DNA from: Exophiala sp. HKRS030
Lineage: Eukaryota > Ascomycota > Eurotiomycetes > Chaetothyriales > Herpotrichiellaceae
Length of the DNA stretch: 64,000 nt
Assembly: GCA_023897205.1 (NCBI GenBank)
Contig: JAHWDD010000006.1
Span: 1,116,001 to 1,180,000 of the forward strand
Direction: 5' to 3'
The notes beneath the pieces were generated by a model, which saw only the letters and a program-made list of their open reading frames with translations, searched no databases and was not told where the DNA came from. Positions 35,277 through 45,870 of this stretch are shown one piece after another. Positions within the stretch are counted from its first letter, which is position 1. Each line of letters opens with the position of its first letter. A program made the translations under genes and the position numbers.

Positions 35277-36190
35277 GACTCTTTGATTGTCATTCAGTGG
35301 CAGCGGTGGTTGGGGGAAGAATTACCGGAGCTTTTAGGACAAAGGAGATTCTTCACGCAATGTCGTGGCTCAGCGCTACATCCAAGGAACGTCAGGGTCG
35401 CGTTCTGCAAATACCTACAAACTTGCAACCTTATATAATGCCGCGAAGGAGCGGTATCCCTGAGAGGACAACAGAGGTGCCTCGGTCGAAATCAACTCTT
35501 CGCGGGATCGCATCTGTACACGAAGCTCTATGACCACACCGCGGGTATCACACAGACATGCGAGAGATCAAAGAAAGTCTCCATTGCATTTCCCCGGAGC
35601 TGCATATGTAGTTGCTAGTGGAGTTTGAGGGGGTTGACTCCACTCCTTGAACTGAAGTCTAAGCGCGGCTGATACCAGTGGAGTTTAGGATGAAGCTCCC
35701 CAGCAAACTAGCTAAGATAGTTTGTGCACTTCATATGTCTCCCACACCCCTAGTCCCGATACTGCTCGACGGCGCTTACGACACGAACCCGGTTTACACC
35801 GCGGCCTGCACCCCGACGGTGACCAGATAACCAAAAAAGGACGGATCCCGGCTTCTGGACTGGCTCCTCCACCACCGACCGCATCCACCTTCCACCACCA
35901 TGCCAGTGAACATCCTTTGTTTCCCTCGGTCATGGCTCGGTTATTATCTGACCTTGTTGAACGTCTGTAGAAGTCTGGCGGTCAAGATGCTGGTCCTGGA
36001 GCAGAGGCTGCCACGATCGGTATGAGAGGTACAAGTCCGCTCCCAAACAGAAACGGCATTGTGGAATGGACACCTGTGATCATTTAAAAGCCCTTTGCGT
36101 TTGCCTACCAACATCATATCCCTCTCTCCATTTTTCCTCCCTACTTCCTCGTTTATTGACGGAGAACCTTTTGTTGGACCTGTCACAACC
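35277..36190. promoter_or_regulatory. Bidirectional promoter, monooxygenase / SDR
   Basis: The 914-bp region between two divergent cluster genes carries CTAAGCGCGG at 35659-35668, with CCAGTGGA a few bases further. Just before it is an inverted repeat of AGTGGAGT and ACTCCACT (about 35617-35645), and a further AGTGGAGT follows near 35678. The three copies of this 8-mer within 70 bases look like clustered binding sites. Confidence 0.5.
35659..35668 (+). promoter_or_regulatory. Candidate cluster regulatory motif CTAAGCGCGG
   Basis: Identical to the 10-mer at 28770-28779 in the amine oxidase promoter, and related to sites at 25939-25947 and 29048-29055. It lies between the divergent monooxygenase and SDR genes. 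Confidence 0.45.
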
Positions 36191-37435
36191 ATGTCCGCCT
36201 TCTTCGATATCGCCGAAGACGAGATTCACGGGTTAGAAAACAAGGTCGCCATCATTACTGGTATGAAGTAAAGCCCTTTGGAATATCCGGGCTTGCCCCC
36301 CTGTTGCCCCTATGCTCATTGTCGTCTACCATTCACAGGAGGCTCGTCAGGAATCGGATTCGCCACCTCGGAGCTCTTCAGCTCCAAGGGGGCCGTCGTG
36401 ATTCAAGCCGACTTGAACCCGCCGCCGAGAACTCTTCCACGGTCACACTACATCAAGACGGACGTGACCTCCTGGACAGACCTCGCATCCCTCTTCCGCA
36501 AAGTCATTGACGACCACGGCAAAATCGACGTTGCCTTTGCAAATGCCGGCGTTTCCCCAAAGGCCAATTATCTGCAGCTAGCCTCGAAGGATAATGGTGA
36601 CCTGATTGAGCCCACAAGGCTGTGTCTCGAAATTAATCTGGTTGCTGTGGCCAACACTGTTGCGCTGGCTCTTCACTATATGCAAAAACAAGAGACTGGA
36701 GGTAGTGTGATCATGACTACATCGGTCGCAGGTAAGCTGCTGCTGGCGTTTTCCTGTTGGTCTGGCCGAATTTCGAGCGGCTGACAAGATCGATCCGAGC
36801 AACTAGGCTATCAACCCTTTGGTCACGCAGACTACAGTAAGTGTTTCTATGCTGATACCGAGCTGGACCCTCGAGCCCTGAAGAAGCAGAGATCCTGATC
36901 CTGTTTGCAGCTGTATCGAAACATGGTGTTGTCGGTATTCTTCGAGGCATTCGCGAACACTTCTATCCCAATGTTCCTATCCGCGTCAATGCGGTTGCTC
37001 CTAGCTGGACGGCTACACCAATCGTCTCGTACGTGCTCCCTCCCCATTCCCCCAGCCCCAATAAAAAAAGCATCAAGAACTCCCCATCATTTACCAATCA
37101 AAGTCTACCGTCTGAGGTGTTCTCTCTGTCTCCATGAGACGCGATTCGTGGCTAAATGAGACTCCTGCAGCCTGCCCCATGCCGCTTTCGAAAAAATGGG
37201 CCTCAGTGTCCAACCGCCTTCAAAAGTGGCGCTGGCTGTCGGCCTCCTGGTTACAGACCCGACTCGCCACGCGCAAACCATCTACTGTGTCAATGGTCGT
37301 TATAAGGAACTTGAGGAGGAAGTCATGGCCGCCACTGCCACCGCGATGGGTTTCAAGAGTGTGGACATGACTGAAGCTGGGAGATTCCAGGATCTGGTCA
37401 AGAAAGCTCAGGCAGGAACAAGCTCGGACTTGTAG
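36191..37435 (+). CDS. Short-chain dehydrogenase/reductase
   Basis: NAD(P)-dependent oxidoreductase of 291 residues from exons 36191-36260, 36339-36731, 36807-36836, 36911-37028 and 37171-37435; the third coding exon is only 30 nt. The cofactor loop TGGSSGIG is near residue 23, the NAG motif occurs as FANAGV, the catalytic serine lies in the TTSVAG strand and the catalytic pair appears as YTVSK. The dehydrogenase resembles the 15-hydroxyprostaglandin-dehydrogenase-like group of fungal SDRs, which usually oxidise secondary alcohols. It is divergent from the Baeyer-Villiger enzyme and probably co-regulated with it. In the proposed pathway it would oxidise an alcohol released after ester cleavage. 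Substrate is not known. Confidence 0.9.
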
Positions 37436-37669
37436 CCTGCTCAACTGTTCCTGCATTTTTGTCTACCGGCCCTGAATAAACAAGATAGATATATATTCCG
37501 TCTAGACGACATAGTCCATGCCACGTCACATGCCACTGCCTCGAAGGCTGCTCGGAATGTCTCTGTGACGAGCGGTACGAGGAGAAGAGCATGATCCTAC
37601 CTACCCTCCAAAGCGTTAATTGAGTTAAGTGGCTCGAGGTACGGATAACTCAGTACTAAGTATGTATTG

Positions 37670-38025
37670 TTAGTTTGTTAGGATTTTCTCCAATGGGAAC
37701 TTACCCTCCTCGTGCTACCGTATGAGATACAGAATCATCTCACTCGCCACGCAATCACCACCTGCGCACCCCATGTATTCCTGCCCCCTCAGGAGATGCT
37801 GCAAGATGTTGATAGGAACAGTTTTGTCCGGCGTCGGGATCCCGACCTGCGCCGCCCTTCCCCGTATGGCTAGGCACTCCATCATGGTCTCGATAACACT
37901 CGATACACCGGTACAGTCCACGGCGTACCTTACACCTTCTGGAACCACTTCTTTGACTCTCTTCAGCACATCTTCGGACCGAGTCCTGGCTCCAAATTAC
38001 TTCCCGCTCGGGGAATTCGCGCCAC
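37670..38025 (-). pseudogene. Truncated zinc-type alcohol dehydrogenase
   Basis: Only the C-terminal part of a medium-chain, aryl-alcohol-dehydrogenase-like protein remains. Recognisable pieces are VRYAVDCTGV, RGRAAQVGIP and GQEYMGCAGGD, then HEEGKFPLEKIL and a terminal stop at 37670-37672. Two in-frame stops break it: a TAG at 37715-37717 where glutamine would fit, and a TAA near 38.0 kb. Upstream (towards higher coordinates) the homology ends where AT-rich DNA begins. Both stops can be explained by C-to-T change at CAG/CAA. It was probably a cluster member acting on an alcohol intermediate. Confidence 0.75.
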
Positions 38026-39740
38026 TGTAGGGAACGCGGCACGGTTGGCCAAGTTGACCGGTAGGGCTATCATTCTCATATCAGAAAGTAAAGTTCTCTT
38101 GCACCAGTGCGATTTTATTGTTTTAATTACACTGGACGGTCAAGTTTTTAACACTTTCTCTCTGGCATTATTACCATGAGTTCTCTCTGGAGTCCTCTTA
38201 TAACTATTAGGCTATCTTACCTAGTTAGTATATATTGTATATAACGTGGACCTATGCTGATTCTTAATATCTAACTATATTTAGTAGTCTAATTATATTA
38301 TCCTTTTAATTATGCGCCCTATTTTCACTCCTTCTATTCTCATAATGAAGTCTTACCAAAAAAAAGGAGATGATAAATTTATGGAGTGATAATTCTCTAT
38401 ATAATGTAGATAATAATTATCTACCCGCTATGGTGTCCTAAGTTAGAAGAAAGCTAAAGAGAAGGATAATAATATGCTTATTAAGCTATTAAGATATCGC
38501 TTAAGATAGAAGTTTCTAGACACTATAGTTATAATAATATATATCTAGCTATCTAACTATCATGAGTAAACAGAACAGAGAACAGACGACATCTCAAGAC
38601 TCCACGCCAAGCGTACCTGCCAAGCACGCAACGCCAAGAGAACTCAGGGGAACCGCACAACTATCGCAGGCTTCCCGCACGAGGAACTTCTCTTCCTTAT
38701 GCTTTGAGTTCTATAATTAGAGCACCTAGATAGGAGGACCTATTTTTATTGTGTTATCACTCTACCTATTCCACAGGCCGTTCCTAACACTAACACTAAT
38801 AATGTTATTACTTATCACCTGTCCCTAAGCAGAACTTAGCATTATAGGATCACTAACATGGCAGACTACTTACATGGTGATTTTAATATCTACTTATATC
38901 CTAATTAAAGTCTTTAACTGGCGAGAGCAGTGACTCCTACTCATATGTCCGTTCCCGCACATAGCCGGACAGCCTTCTAGGCTAGACGAGAAGATTCGAT
39001 GTGAAGCTGCTACATTTGCCTGGACCTTTGAGCTCGGCAGGGCCCCCAGCAACAGTAATCTAGCCAAGTAGAACGCGGATAGAGCGAATGCCGCGGACTA
39101 AGTCCTGTCGGTTGCGTCCACGGTATAAGTATACACCGGCGCAGATGAGTGTTTATTGATAAACAGAAACACAGGAGGGCCGGGAAGGGTTCGACATATA
39201 TATAGATACAGAACAGATATTATGATTGTTAGTAGGGGTATCCTACTCATAGTCGAACGCTGCATAGCTGCCACTTAATCGGCGGCTGGGACAGTCTATG
39301 ATATAAGCAATCAATCAATCAATCAATCAGTGGCATTTCATAACCTCTTGTCTTGGCGACGAGGATATAGGGCCTTGGCGTTATACGTAGTACCAATTAC
39401 CCGAGCACTTCGACTAAACCATGGCATGCACGACTCCGCCACGTGCTCAGTAGGGGCAGACCTGGATATTCTCAGAATTTTGGCTGATTCATTTAAGCTA
39501 AGAGTAACCATAAGGCGTCTGTTATGGTTGTGTTTGCATGAACGGCACATCGCTGGCCGATGTACTAACAACCAGGGAATATACGTTCATTATTATGGGA
39601 CCAAAACTGATCGGGGCTGCTATCTTGAATTCCGACAAGTTACAGCGTCTTAAGTTTCATGTGGTGCAGTTGTTGCATGTATAATTAGATGTGAAGGGCC
39701 CGGATGTTACTTAAACCCCCCCCCCCCGGATCCTTATCCA
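38026..39740. other. Mixed AT-rich and GC-normal debris
   Basis: AT-rich decayed DNA (38.06-38.57 kb and 38.7-38.93 kb) alternates with GC-normal patches. An (AATC)n tetranucleotide run lies at about 39307-39328. A 107-codon frame at 39330-39653 is not recognised and is probably incidental. The region ends with a run of 13 C at about 39716-39728. Confidence 0.4.
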
Positions 39741-39990
39741 CCTCGAGTCGACGAGCTGTGATTCAGGAGTTAGCAAATTCGATATTGATCGATGGCTTTT
39801 AACTGCGATCAAAGCTATCTCTATACTAACTGCTGGAACGAAGAGCTCAGATACCGGTGTCCCAGCTGCGATTACAGCTTCCCAAAAGTTAGTGGATTGC
39901 TTTAACGCATTGAGACTGAGGCATGTGCTGCAACTTATAGTGGCATACTAGAGAAATTGAGGAGATACATTAAGCAGCGGGTCTAGGATG
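39741..39990 (+). pseudogene. Relic of a fungal C2H2 zinc-finger gene
   Basis: In frame with an ATG at 39792 the sequence gives YRCPSCDYSF, then SGLL, a TAA stop, and then IETEACA and LEKLRRYIKQR. This is the last finger and tail of a common fungal C2H2 family in which SGLLQHVE follows. The stop sits where glutamine is expected and the finger histidine is arginine here. Upstream sequence does not continue the other fingers clearly. It is a decayed fragment next to retroelement DNA. Confidence 0.55.
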
Positions 39991-40019
39991 CATTAGAATG
40001 ATAATGTGAATGAGGCTAG

Positions 40020-43000
40020 CCAGTTATGAGTTCATAGTTAACCCCTCTTAGAAGTTTTCATAAGCCCTTTAGTCCTCTTCTGTAGACCTACCTAGTATAA
40101 TAGGTTTAAACTTAGCTTCTTCACTACATGAGTATAGACTGCGTAGTAATACATAATTTTTGAGGTACTATTTATATTAATATGCCCCGTTACTTAAACT
40201 AATCTTTTCTGCTGTGATTGCTATCGTAATGATAGAAGTAACTTAAGAATATAATGGCTAATATAGTGGGAAATTACCTCTTTAAGAGTATCTAGTTCTG
40301 TCTTAATAACTCTATTTAAGGCTTAATTACTTTTCTCCTTGCAAACTAGTTTAGCAGTCTTCTAGTAAATAAAAAGAGTAGGAAATTAATCTTAGAGGTA
40401 GATACTTAGCGAGATAATCTCATCAAAGAATTTCTTAACTGAGAGAATACTAATATTAATAGATAGTAATACTGAAGGTATTTCCCTTTATTCTAGAGAT
40501 CTCACCACTAAATACATAGTAAAAGAAATAGGAAGGACGCTAAAGAAGTTACTATGTTTAAGTTAATAACTAGACTAATATATTTAATAGATCTATCTCT
40601 CTTAGTTCCTAGATTTTCATGTTCCCCTTATTCTACCCTTTCTTTTTTTCCTTTCTAGATAGGTCTCTATTCTAAAAGTTAAGGTGGAGCGTGATTTTAG
40701 GCCGGCTAACTTGCAGATAAATGTGAGCCCCATTTTGCGCGGAGTGACAAGGGTCTTCTTGATCTCGAGCTATCTTATTCTCTGGTGAGATTTCTAAAGC
40801 TAGGCTCTATGATGTCTCCTTATATAACTTTGGGTAACTACTAAATGGATTGCGGCTAGCATTAAAGAACGTTACTCTACTTTATTCGCTAGCTATATTA
40901 TCTAACGAAGGGGCGGGTATTAGTGTGGGTATTAGCGAAGGTAAGGGTAAGGGCGAGAGCGAAGGTAAGCATAAATACTAACTAAATATAGCGTTAATAT
41001 TAATGTCTCTTAGCTTAAGAGAATTAATCGTATCATTAGGGGTTAAGTAATAAGATAGAAGTAAATCACAGTTAAGGTTAGTATATTTATCGCCGCTAAA
41101 CACTAAAGTATTCTTCGCTATCTAAACGTTCACTTTATTTACTCCCTTAGGTAGAAGATTTCCTGCCTAGTAATTTAGTCACTATCTTACTATATGATAA
41201 GGCTTTAGGAGTGTTTATATTATAATAGTATTTATTACCTTACTAACTATAATATAAATTATTTACTAGGATCCCACTAATAATGGAGTTAGAGCTATTA
41301 TATCTATAACTACCTAGCTTAGTAAGATTAGTATCTTAATAGGCTATAGTGCTTTTACTACCTCTAACTTATAAGGTTCTAATCCTAGTGAACTATGACT
41401 AGTTAGACTATACTTACGTTTAGAGGTAAGGTTTAAAGTCCTTAGGCTTATTAATAAGGCGAGATTCATTATCTTTAGATTAGAAAGACTTAGGTTAATT
41501 AGGCCTAGATATAGGTCGCTATAGGATTCAATGAAACTAGTTACTTCTATTAGCTACGGGTTAGTTAGTGAAAGCTAAGCATTAAAGTAGTCTCTTAATA
41601 AGATAGTAGGATTAGTGATATCAGAATTAGATATCGCTATGGCTTTCTTAATAAAGTAGAATTAGTAATTACCCCCTAGAGAATTAGAAGAGTAAATAAG
41701 CTAGGTAAATATAATAAAGCTATCTTTAGCTTTTAAACGCGATTAATTAGTGTGATAATATCACTTACTTATGCTAGCCTTAGTTCGCTTATAATAGTGG
41801 GTATTCTAAGTATAATATTAGAGATCTATAATAGTGTTAAAGGAGAGCGCGCATTATGGGTTAGGACATAACGTTACCTTTATCTTATCTAATACGAAAG
41901 CGAGCTTATTCTTCTTCTTAAGCCTATTAAAATACCTATCTAGATATTACTACTAGGGTAGCTTTTTTATGAATTAATAGAACTACTCATTAAGTAGAAA
42001 AAGTGTGTTAAATAAATAGAAAGAGTATTAACTAGCTATAGCTAAGGTCTAATAAAAGATTAAGGGATTTCACTAAACTAAGAGTAACTTAAGCTTATTT
42101 AAATAGCGTTAGTAATACTTATATTAGCCCTACTTATTAGTAACTCACTTATTATAGTGAAAGTATAACTTAGCTATACTATATTTAGCTTTAAGACTAG
42201 CTTTATAATATTAGTAAATATAATTCTATTAGGTCATAAGATAGAGGCTATTAAAGTTAAGTTAGTTAGCTAGGTACTATTTACTAAATAGAAATTAAAG
42301 AAGTTCTAAGAATAAGTTTAAAGGAGTTACTTACCTTTCTATCTCTATCGCGTATATTAATACTAGGTAATAGCTACTCTTTAGACGTAGACTTAGGCGA
42401 TAGGCTACCTTAGAGTTCTCTTAATATAGAGTAATTATGTCCTAGAGAGTTATATACCCCTCTAAACTCTAGAGAGAGATATTAAGGAAAAGAGAGAAGG
42501 CTAAATAGTTATAAGACAGATTTAGCTACTAGACATAACTAAAGAAGCTAAGTAATAATGTAACTAATAATACCTTAGTTTCTATGTCTTAATTAACCTT
42601 TTAGGGTTAAATCTCTTATTACTTACTAAGCTCTTTTAACATTATTTAGTGTTTTTACTAGTATAGTTTCTCTTAATAAATTTATTCTTACTTACTATTA
42701 TGCCTAACTAAAAGGTATTAAATTCATTCTTTAAGGGACTTAATCTCCTTATTAAGTGTAATAAAGTTAGCTCACTCTTTTAAATTTATCTCTATCTTCG
42801 CTAATAGTAATTATAGTATTTATAAGTAGTACTATAGTGAGAGGCTATAAAAGCCCTTAAGGTAAATAGTGTGGCGCACTTTACCTTAGTAACTAAATTA
42901 TCTATTAATAGTATTAATTTAAGGTATATATAAACTAAAGAATATATTAGAATTCTTATAACTAATAAACTTTATTCTCTTAATAATTAAATAGCTATTA

Positions 43001-43658
43001 TTTATGCCTAAAGTTAGTACTTTCTATACTAGTAATCTTATTAAGTAGAATTTATTATTAGCCTTTATTAGAACCTCTCTTCTAAAATTATAAACCTAAA
43101 TATTTTCTTTATACCTAGCTTAATAGTCTAAGCTAACTAGCTTATTACTAAAGGAAACTATAGATTAAATCTTTTCTATTAGGCCTTTAGAAGATATAGT
43201 CTAAAAAAAGAGTACTTAGTATAACTCTTTTTGAATTTAAAGATAATATAAGGACTTATTAATAGGGGCTAGAATTACCTTAATTTCTTTAAAGATAAGG
43301 TAATTTTAGAAGGCGCTATTAACGAGAGTAATAGCTAGTAAAGATAGGACTAAGTTCGCGTATAGTAACTATATATTCTTATATATATTATGCTATAGCC
43401 TAGTGAAAGTGTAATATTAGAAAGGATACTCATTAAAAGCGGAGATAAGAAAGTTTTCAGTTAATTTACCTTTTATATAGCTTATTAGTGAAGCCTTTTA
43501 TGTTGTGTATAGTCTATATAGTAAGTTCTATCTCTTCTTTCTTATTCTTAAAGATAATGAAGATAATATTTTATGTCTAAATTATTAGTATAGATTTATC
43601 TTAGATTAGGTAGCTATATTCTTACCTTATATAGTAACTCTTAACTAAAGCTATAATA
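40020..43658. mobile_element. Large AT-rich, RIP-like degraded element
   Basis: This 3.6-kb stretch is rich in A, T and TpA with no open frame of 60 codons, and it ends at the solo LTR. A GC-normal island at about 40680-40800 and a degenerate GGTAAG-type tandem near 40915-40970 interrupt it. No domain can be named. Composition suggests multi-copy DNA hit by repeat-induced point mutation. Confidence 0.55.
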
Positions 43659-43964
43659 TGTTAACTATATTAACTATTCAAAGTTAAAAATGTTGACCAG
43701 TTGACCCGCGTTAGGCTGAGTACACTGCGTAAGGCTAAGTATGGTAAGACTATTAATTTATAATCAATAGTCTATTCTGTTCTAAAGCCTTCTATATAGG
43801 CTCTCCTTAACATCTATATAAGGAGGTCTTTACTCCCCTTCACGGGCTTTCACTCCTTAAGCTCTCTAAGTCCTTATTTAGCTATCACTTAGCTAGTCAT
43901 TCATTAATAAAGGCCTATTACGCTATACCCTTCCCTATTACGATATGACCTAGTCCTCTTAACA
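43659..43964 (+). mobile_element. Solo LTR with 5-bp target-site duplication
   Basis: A 306-bp copy of the LTR seen at 16056-16362. It begins TGTTAAC and ends TTAACA. The five bases before it (43654-43658) and after it (43965-43969) are both TAATA, as expected for integrase-mediated insertion followed by LTR-LTR recombination. In such AT-rich DNA a chance match is possible, but together with the TG...CA ends it is good support. Confidence 0.75.
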
Positions 43965-45228
43965 TAATATATATTAAATTTAAAGATCTCTCTCACTCTT
44001 AATAGCGTATAAATAAAGAGAGTATAGGCTATATAATTCTAAACTAAACTTCTTAAATAGATATAATAATACTAATCCTTTTATTATTTATATTTTATTA
44101 ATATAATAAAATAAGGCACTATTATAAAATATAACTATTATTATTTAGTTAAGAGATTAAACCTTTTCTTTAACACTATTTTAATATACTAAAATAAAAT
44201 CTTAGCTTTATTAATAAAAGTAAAGTAAGATATAAAATTAAATATAGTATACTAACTTTAATACCTTATAAAAGATTTTCTAGTTATTAAATTATCGCTT
44301 TTAACTAGCTTTAAAGTTTATTCACTATTACTTTATATAAAATAAACTTAAATTTACCTTTATAATACTCTTTATAAAATACTTTATAAGCTATAAATTA
44401 TAGAGATTAATATTAAGATTTTATTATTTATACTTACTTACTAGTTTTAATCTTTATTAATATAGATTAATATAACTCTTAAGTAAGTAAAGAACTTACT
44501 TATTTTAAAGGGCTATTATTTAGTTATAGTTTAGTTTAGTTCTAAGTTTAATAAACTTACTAATCTAATTACCATTTATATTAGTATTTATAATTAGTTA
44601 CTAACTATTTTTCTTTACTTTATTAAAGACTTTTATTGTGGTTTTCTTTCTCTTTAGTATAGAAAAATAATGAGTAAGATAGTGAGCACTAAAATATAGT
44701 AAGAAATTAAGAAAAGATAAGTACTAAAAGAAAAAGAAAAGTAAATAACTAGAGTAAAGAGATTAAAGTATATTAAAACATAAAGAAAATATATTTAAAT
44801 AGTAAGAAAACTAAATAAAAAAATTAATTTATATAAGAAATAAAGAGAGAATAAAAGAAAATATAAGAACTAAAAAAGAGAGAGAAAGAGAGAATAATAA
44901 AGAGAAAAAAGGAAGAGAAGTATTATTCTATAGAGCTAAGAAATTTAGTTAACTCTATTTAGTAATGTACTATAGTAAAGTATTCTCTTAAAGATTCTCT
45001 TAAGAATTTTATCTTTTATTAAAGCTAAAATAAGCTCTTATAAATATAATTAAATAAAGTTATTATAAGGCTAGAATATATATAATATTAGTATCTATAA
45101 CACTAAAGCCTAAATAAATATCTCACTAGCACATAAGAGAGTATAGTAGAAGCGTACTAAAGCTATAAGGGAGTAAAAGGGGGTGAAAGGGGAGCGCGAA
45201 AGAGAGGAAGGGAGTAGAAGAGAGTAAA
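43965..45228. other. AT-rich decayed DNA with long A-rich purine tract
   Basis: The sequence continues AT-rich to about 45.1 kb. From roughly 44690 to 44940 one strand is almost only A and G with scattered T, an extreme purine strand bias that could be a decayed lysine/glutamate-rich coding region. From 45.15 kb GC content rises into dispersed repeat copy B. No gene is seen. Confidence 0.4.
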
Positions 45229-45445
45229 CGAGGGAGCGAATTGACTAAATAGTCGTTAGCGGGAGAGCAAAGCGGCGAGGGATGAGTCAGCTAAATGTGT
45301 GTGAAGGATGACTGTTTGGGGATTATATATATATATATATATATAAATGTTTTATGCTTTGTCCCTTTCCATTTCTGTTTAGGAAAAGAAGCGAGGCCGC
45401 TCTAATCGGACACGTGACGGAGTATCAAGGAGCGTCGTGGGAGCC
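45229..45445 (+). repeat. Dispersed repeat, copy B (most complete)
   Basis: The left half (GAGGGAGCGAA, then GAGCAAAGCGGCG, then GGATGAGTCAG, then GGGGATT) is shared with copy C at 49.03-49.15 kb. The right half, after a (TA)n run, is shared with copy A at 13.82-13.97 kb. Differences are mostly transitions. No transposase and no clear terminal inverted repeats are seen, so its class is open. Confidence 0.65.
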
Positions 45446-45870
45446 ATGCGTTTGTTTTAGATGGGCGTCAGGAACCTGGTGGCCCGTACGATAGCCTCCC
45501 AGGCTCCCTTGTGTCCCGACCGAAGCGCAAAATCGAGACACACGCGGGATGCCATCTTGGTTCCGGCTGAAGGATCTGAGCGCCTTGGGCGGGTCGGCGC
45601 GGAGGAGAAGTGATCAAGTCACTGCATCACCGTGCGGGCCGAGGAATCAAGCTGACTTGCGATGTATTCTTGAGGGTACTGCGTAGGATACGCCCGCACC
45701 ATGGCACACGGGACCTGCGCACTCGAGCAAACGTTTCCTTTTTCGCCAGAGCCAAGTAACTTTGAGAACTCACAGTACACGGTGAATGAACAGAGTCTGA
45801 TTCCGGCACCGTGCATCCTGGTCGGCGCCTTCTGTCGATTGGCGCCGCTGGTTCGAGCTTCACCTTGACT

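Noticed and set aside
39330..39653. 107-codon plus-strand frame
   Set aside because: No family, lies in repeat debris next to a tetranucleotide run.
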